Assembly: GCA_937915965.1 (NCBI GenBank)
Contig: CALGHC010000715.1
Coordinates: forward strand, 1 to 18,990
Reading direction: 5' to 3'
Length of the DNA stretch: 18,990 nucleotides
Origin: an uncultured Myxococcales bacterium
Lineage (GTDB): Bacteria; Myxococcota_A; UBA9042
The notes below the pieces were generated by a model, which saw only the letters and a program-made list of their open reading frames with translations, ran no database searches and was not told where the DNA came from. Below are positions 14,879 through 18,990 of this stretch, in pieces. Position numbers and translations under genes: made by a program. Positions within the stretch are counted from its first letter, which is position 1. The number at the start of each line of letters is the position of its first letter.

Positions 14879-17800
14879 CTAGTCGCTGACCTCGACGACC
14901 TTGAACTCGACGCGGCGGTTCGCTGCGAAATCGGCTGGAGTGCGCGGTTCGCGTACCAGCGGCTCGGCGCTGCCCTTGCCGATCGTGACCAACCGGCCTG
15001 GGTCGACGCCGCGCTTGATCAATTCAGCGACAACCGATGCAGCACGTCGTTGGGACAGCTCCTGATTGCCTGCCGCATCGCCGACGCTATCGGTGTGACC
15101 GACCACTTCGACCCGGCGGAGCTCGGCGTGTTCGACAAGCACCCGGCCGACCGCGTCAAGGAGCGGCATCGACTCGGCCAGGACCCGCGCGGTCTTGTAG
15201 GCGAAGTGCACGGTCTCGCTGATCGAGATCTGCTTGTCGCGCAGGTTGAGCATCGCGAGCTTGTCCTCCGGGCAGCCGTCGTCGTCGAAGCGACCGTCCC
15301 AGGTCTCCGGCTCGTTCGGGCATTTGTCGAGGGTGTCGACGATGCCGTCGTTGTCGTCGTCGATGTCCGGGCAGCCGTCCTTGTCCTGGTAGCTGTCGAC
15401 GTCCTCGGCCTGATTCGGGCACTGGTCGGCGCCGTCGGCGATCCCATCGGCGTCGTTGTCGTCTTCGGGGCAGCCGTCGTCGTCCTGATAGCCGTCCTTG
15501 TCCTCGGCCTTGTCGGGGCAGTGATCGCTCGCGTCGGCTACGCCATCGCCGTCGTTGTCGGGATCAGGGCAGCCATCGAGGTCGTCCGTGCCGTCCTTGT
15601 CTTCCGCTTCGCGCGGACACTTGTCCTCGGCGTCGGCGATGCCGTCGCCGTCATCGTCCTTGTCCGGGCAGCCGTCGTCGTCCTGGTAGCCGTCCTTGTC
15701 CTCCGCCTCGGTCGGGCAGCGATCGACCTCGTCGTCGAAGCCGTCGCCGTCGCTATCGGGGGCGTCGGGCGGGGCGATCGGCGCCGCCGGCCACGACGGC
15801 TGGTATCGGATCTGAATGAAGGGTCGGAACGCAGGCTGACCCTGCCCGGGCCAAAGACCGAGGCCCGTGCCCATGACGGCCCACACGGCCCGATGCAGAG
15901 ACCAGTTCAGGGCGACGCTGGCCTCAAGGCGCTCCTGGTTGCCGTCCTGTAGCGGAGCGACCAGAGGCGTCTGCCAGATGACCTGGCCGTCCAACCACCA
16001 CTGCGTTTGGCGCCAGTTGGCCGCGCTGGGGCTGTAGCTGGCGCCCGCACCGACCAGCCAAAGCGGGCCGTCGTCGACGTTGAAGACTGCACGGCTGCCC
16101 TGCAGGCGCGCGCCGAGGTTGGCGGCCCATCGCCATGGACCGCTACGCTGCGACGCGACGAGGGTCGGTGTCGCCGCCGGTGTCGGCGCGCCCAGATAGG
16201 TCTGCGCGGTCGCGCTTGGCAGGGTGATCGGCATGGCGATCGCCCAGCCGGGGCCGCCGCCGGCGCGTTCGTCGCGCAACAGCCACTTGGCAAAGAGCTC
16301 GACGTCGCCGATCCCTGTGTGTGGCGCGCCGCCGGCGTCTTCACCGTACAGAGACGGGCCCGACGCATCCTGCCAGGCGAGAACGGGCACCCGCAGCCCC
16401 ACCGTCAGGTCCCGCCACAGTCGGATCGCGCCACCGAACTCGGTCACCAGCCGCTGGCGAACGAGGTTGCGGATGATCGTGTCCCCGCGGGCGACGACGA
16501 GCGGACGAAAAGGATACTCAAGGCTCACGCTGGCGACCGGGCTGCGCGGCTCGCCCTGGGCGGCAGCCTCGAGCGAAGCGAGGCCCTGTCCGTCGAGGTG
16601 CAGGTGGATCCCCGGGATCTGCGGGCCATCGACGCCGAGCGCGGGCGACGCCACAGCCCACACCAGCATCGCGACGACCGACGTCACTGTGCGCTCGCGC
16701 CAACGACGGCCAATCCGCCGGCGCCGACTGATCAGCAACGCGACCGCCGCGACCAGAACCAGCAGCGTCAGCGGCGAGCCGCCGGTCGGCCCGGCCCCGC
16801 ACTGCCACACGGTCGTGCCGCGCAGATAGCCGTCGGCTTCGATAACCGGCGTGTCGTCCACGGGGTCGAGCGGGTCGGTACCGGTGATGTGGACCTCGAC
16901 ACCGTCTGGAACCGAACCGCCATCCGTGTCTGGGTTGAGCGGGTCCGTGTCGAACAGCAGCTCGTCGGCGTCGGCCAGCTGATCATCGTCGGAGTCGAGA
17001 TCGCGGTAGTCCGGCGTGCCATCGCCATCGGTATCGCGCGGATGAGTCGGGTCGCCGCCCGCCTCCCATTCGTCGAGGAGCCCGTCGCCGTCGCTGTCCT
17101 TGTCGATCGCGTCGATCTTGCCGTCGCCATCGGTGTCTCGCGGCTCGGCCGGCGCGCCCACCTCGATCCCGTCGGGGATGCCATCGAAGTCGCTGTCCGG
17201 GTTGACCGGGCTCGTGCCAAGAACGAGCTCAGTCTTGTTGTCGAGGCCATCGCCGTCGATGTCCCCCTCGATATCGGCGTCGTCGAACGGGTTGCGCGGG
17301 TCGGTCTCACCAGGTCCGATGGCGCCGTCGTGTGACCAGTCCTCGAAGCCGTCGGGTATCCCGCCGCGGTCTGTGTCGGCCACGAGCACGAGGCTGACTG
17401 TCTTGGGATCGGCGTCGGCCGTGTACACGCCGCCGGTCGTATCGGTGCCCACCGCCGGCGTGGCTACGCCGAGCTCGACACCGTCGCTCAGGCCGTCGCC
17501 GTCGCTGTCTGCGTCGTCCAGATCGACGTGACCGTCGCCGTCCATATCGTAGAAGGCGTTCGGCTCCGCCCCGTCCTCGACGCCGTCATCGTCGGTGTCG
17601 GTGTCCTGCGGGTTGCCGCCAAAGGCCGCCTCTTCGTCATCGGGTAGCCCATCGCTGTCGAGGTCAATGGGTGCGCTCGTCGAGGCCGCGTCGCGCGGGT
17701 CGCTCTCAAGCAGCCCCACCATGCCGTCGTGGTTGGGGTCCTCGAAGCCGTCGCGCTGGCCATCCCCGTCGCTGTCCCAGGCGAGCGGCAGCGTGCGTGT

Positions 17801-18990
17801 CCCGGGGTCGAGGTCTGCGCGAAAGCGCCCCCGGCTGGTGTCTGTACTCGGCCCGGCGCCGATCACGCCGCTCTCGAGGCCGTCGGGCAGGCCGTCGTCG
17901 TCGCTGTCGGGGTCGAGAGCGCTCGGCAGGCCGTCGCCGTCACTGTCGAAGAGCGCGTTGGGCTCTTCGCCGTCGGGCAGGCCGTCGTCGTCGCTGTCGG
18001 CGTCCTCTGGGTCCGAGCCGATGCGCGCCTCCTCGAGATCGGTCAAGCCGTCACCGTCGCTGTCGACCGGCTTGGCCAGCACCGCGGCGTCAAGGGGGTC
18101 GCCTTCGCCGTCATCCACGCGGCCATTGCCGTTGCTGTCCTCGGCGCCGTCGCGTTGGCCGTCGCCGTCGCTGTCCGCACGTAGAGGGGACGTCGTGGTT
18201 GTCGCGTCCAGATCGGGCCAGAACGCCCACAGGAGCTTGTCGGTGCCCGCCGGTGCCACCCCGACACCGCGCTCCAGGCCGTCGCTCAGGCCGTCGTTGT
18301 CGCTGTCCGCGTCGACCGCGTTGGCCGCGCCGTCGCGGTCGGTGTCGAGCGAGAAGTTCCACTCGGAACCGTCTGGGACACCGTCGTCGTCACTGTCCGG
18401 GTCATCCACCGCGCTGCCGATAAACGTCTCTTCGGCGTCGGGCAGGCCGTCGCCGTCGCTGTCGGTGAGAGCGATCGCCACCGAAGCGTTGACCGCGTCG
18501 CTCTCGCCCGAGCCAAAGGCGCCGTCGTGGTTGGGGTCCTCGGCGCCGTCTCGCAGCCCGTCGTTGTCGCTGTCGGGGTTGTTCGGGTTGGTCGTGGTGC
18601 CCGGGTCGGCATCGGCGCGGAAGGCGCGGGCGGCGAGGTCGGTGTCGGGGCCGAGGTCGGCGAGGGTTCGTCCCACCTCCGTGCCGTCGAAGATGCCGTC
18701 GTTGTCGCTATCCGCGTCGAGGGGGTTGATCAGACCGTCTCCGTCGCCATCGATCGCTGCCTCCTCGCCGTCGCTGCGTCCGTCGTCGTCGCTGTCGGCG
18801 TCCGTCGGCGAGGTCCCCAGGGCCACCTCGACGCCGTCCTTGCTGCCATCGCCGTCGCTATCTGCCTCGGTGCGATCGGTCCCCCAGTCCTTCTCGTCGG
18901 CGTCGCTCAGCCCATCGTTGTCGGCATCCAGCGAGCGATAGTCCGCAGTGCCATCGCCATCGCTGTCGACCGCTGCCGTCGCCAGGTCGG
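14879..18990 (-). CDS. TSP3/Ca-binding-repeat protein fused in frame to an OmpA-family outer-membrane protein (5' partial)
   Basis: The frame is open from TAG 14879 to the right edge, about 1370 visible residues; the GTG at 18826 lies inside a repeat and is not a start. Part one (18990 to ~16860) is DxDxDGxxD-rich Ca-binding-type sequence with four ~133-aa super-repeats. A MYXO-CTERM-like element follows (WQCGAG at ~16795-16807, PLTLLVLVAAVALLI, RRRR), then a second hydrophobic segment ending ASPALG with the look of a signal peptide. Part two has a barrel-like region (16633 to ~15770), five TSP3 repeats of the CPxEAEDKDGYQDDDGCP type (~15760-15270) and an OmpA C-terminal domain (~15240-14882; VVGHTDSVGD, NQELSQRRAASVV, NRRVEFKV). 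OmpA domains bind peptidoglycan, tethering the outer membrane. The composite is probably surface exposed; whether it stays one chain is unknown. Confidence 0.9.
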   Translation of the reverse strand, partial: DLATAAVDSDGDGTADYRSLDADNDGLSDADEKDWGTDRTEADSDGDGSKDGVEVALGTSPTDADSDDDGRSDGEEAAIDGDGDGLINPLDADSDNDGIFDGTEVGRTLADLGPDTDLAARAFRADADPGTTTNPNNPDSDNDGLRDGAEDPNHDGAFGSGESDAVNASVAIALTDSDGDGLPDAEETFIGSAVDDPDSDDDGVPDGSEWNFSLDTDRDGAANAVDADSDNDGLSDGLERGVGVAPAGTDKLLWAFWPDLDATTTTSPLRADSDGDGQRDGAEDSNGNGRVDDGEGDPLDAAVLAKPVDSDGDGLTDLEEARIGSDPEDADSDDDGLPDGEEPNALFDSDGDGLPSALDPDSDDDGLPDGLESGVIGAGPSTDTSRGRFRADLDPGTRTLPLAWDSDGDGQRDGFEDPNHDGMVGLLESDPRDAASTSAPIDLDSDGLPDDEEAAFGGNPQDTDTDDDGVEDGAEPNAFYDMDGDGHVDLDDADSDGDGLSDGVELGVATPAVGTDTTGGVYTADADPKTVSLVLVADTDRGGIPDGFEDWSHDGAIGPGETDPRNPFDDADIEGDIDGDGLDNKTELVLGTSPVNPDSDFDGIPDGIEVGAPAEPRDTDGDGKIDAIDKDSDGDGLLDEWEAGGDPTHPRDTDGDGTPDYRDLDSDDDQLADADELLFDTDPLNPDTDGGSVPDGVEVHITGTDPLDPVDDTPVIEADGYLRGTTVWQCGAGPTGGSPLTLLVLVAAVALLISRRRRIGRRWRERTVTSVVAMLVWAVASPALGVDGPQIPGIHLHLDGQGLASLEAAAQGEPRSPVASVSLEYPFRPLVVARGDTIIRNLVRQRLVTEFGGAIRLWRDLTVGLRVPVLAWQDASGPSLYGEDAGGAPHTGIGDVELFAKWLLRDERAGGGPGWAIAMPITLPSATAQTYLGAPTPAATPTLVASQRSGPWRWAANLGARLQGSRAVFNVDDGPLWLVGAGASYSPSAANWRQTQWWLDGQVIWQTPLVAPLQDGNQERLEASVALNWSLHRAVWAVMGTGLGLWPGQGQPAFRPFIQIRYQPSWPAAPIAPPDAPDSDGDGFDDEVDRCPTEAEDKDGYQDDDGCPDKDDDGDGIADAEDKCPREAEDKDGTDDLDGCPDPDNDGDGVADASDHCPDKAEDKDGYQDDDGCPEDDNDADGIADGADQCPNQAEDVDSYQDKDGCPDIDDDNDGIVDTLDKCPNEPETWDGRFDDDGCPEDKLAMLNLRDKQISISETVHFAYKTARVLAESMPLLDAVGRVLVEHAELRRVEVVGHTDSVGDAAGNQELSQRRAASVVAELIKRGVDPGRLVTIGKGSAEPLVREPRTPADFAANRRVEFKVVEVSD
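15270..15760 (-). repeat. Five thrombospondin type-3-like repeats before the OmpA domain
   Basis: Five units of about 31-33 residues each carry a D.CP..(A/P)E..D....DDDGCP core (variants KCP, HCP, QCP) preceded by D.D.DGI.D. TSP3 repeats bind Ca2+ through Asp side chains and are stiffened by the paired Cys. They form the linker between the barrel region and the peptidoglycan-binding domain, the usual place in this OmpA family. Confidence 0.88.
16634..16807 (-). other. Composite junction: MYXO-CTERM-like sorting signal followed directly by a signal-peptide-like segment
   Basis: Read on the minus strand: Trp-Gln-Cys (Cys at 16799-16801), GAGPTGGS, hydrophobic PLTLLVLVAAVALLI, Arg cluster SRRRRIGRRWRERT, hydrophobic VTSVVAMLVWAVASPALG, then VDGPQIPGI. 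The first half has the three parts of MYXO-CTERM/GlyGly-CTERM signals, which normally end a protein. The second half, with the same Arg cluster as n-region and a candidate signal peptidase site after ALG, normally begins one. No stop codon lies between them. Confidence 0.75.
17230..18826 (-). repeat. Four tandem ~133-residue super-repeats of Asp-rich Ca-binding motifs
   Basis: The Glu codon in the recurring DGLxDGxE(x)G element lies at 18679, 18274, 17875 and 17476, giving in-frame periods of 405, 399 and 399 bases (135, 133, 133 aa). Each unit has the same order: DGxEDPNHDG-like, ESDP-like, DGLPDxEE, DxDSDDDGxxDGxEPN, DxDGDGxxxxxD, DGLxDGxE, then a ~25-residue non-repeat insert with GTD and (A)DxDP. 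The outermost parts are more diverged. Confidence 0.85.

Noticed and set aside
17595..18941. A 448-aa plus-strand open frame rich in Ser/Pro opposite the Ca-binding repeats
   Set aside because: It is the antisense reading of repeated GAC/GGC/AGC codons, which contain no antisense stops in this frame. Its Ser-Pro-Ser periodicity mirrors the real repeats and it has no independent protein pattern.
1..18990. tRNA, rRNA or riboswitch genes
   Set aside because: The gene-free stretches were read on both strands, and no cloverleaf, rRNA core or known riboswitch core was recognised.

Overview
The window is high-GC DNA from an environmental bacterium, most likely Myxococcota or a close relative such as Bradymonadota. 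This rests on family resemblance, because no rRNA or marker gene is present. The indicators are very long secreted proteins built from Cys-rich, thrombospondin-3-like (TSP3) and VCBS/UnbV repeats, a MYXO-CTERM-like sorting signal, and an OmpA-family protein of the type common in that group.

Layout. At the left edge a plus-strand gene, cut off at its 5' end and ending at 4013, encodes a Cys-rich tandem-repeat protein with three C-terminal beta-sandwich-like domains. A 461-bp convergent intergenic region follows, with a strong hairpin, a short dispersed repeat and a 41-bp tandem duplication that covers the end of the next gene. A minus-strand gene (4475-9889) encodes a predicted lipoprotein of 1804 aa made of three successive seven-bladed FG-GAP/VCBS propellers, each followed by an UnbV/ASPIC-type domain. 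Upstream on the same strand (9998-10816) is a small TPR-like/winged-helix protein. A 325-bp divergent spacer with a possible promoter and five 11-bp tandem repeats leads to a plus-strand RluA-family pseudouridine synthase (11142-12119). This gene overlaps, tail to tail by 50 bp, an alpha/beta hydrolase (12070-13050) that sits behind dtd, D-aminoacyl-tRNA deacylase (13098-13547). Divergent from dtd is a gene (13703-14872) that looks like an M20 peptidase fold without its metal ligands. Six bases past its stop is the stop of a giant minus-strand frame (14879 to beyond 18990).

The giant frame is the most interesting object. Its upstream part is a Ca-binding-type repeat protein containing four copies of a ~133-residue super-repeat, and it ends in a MYXO-CTERM-like signal (Cys, hydrophobic stretch, Arg cluster). 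No stop follows. The same Arg cluster becomes the n-region of a second hydrophobic segment that looks like a signal peptide, followed by a beta-barrel-like region, five TSP3 repeats and an OmpA peptidoglycan-binding domain. It reads as two surface proteins joined in one frame with both sorting signals kept at the junction.

The three large genes all look like cell-surface or secreted proteins rich in Asp (Ca2+-type) or Cys (disulfide) repeats. The middle block (pseudouridine synthase, hydrolase, dtd, M20-like) is ordinary cytoplasmic housekeeping in character. No tRNA, rRNA, CRISPR array, transposase or phage gene was seen.
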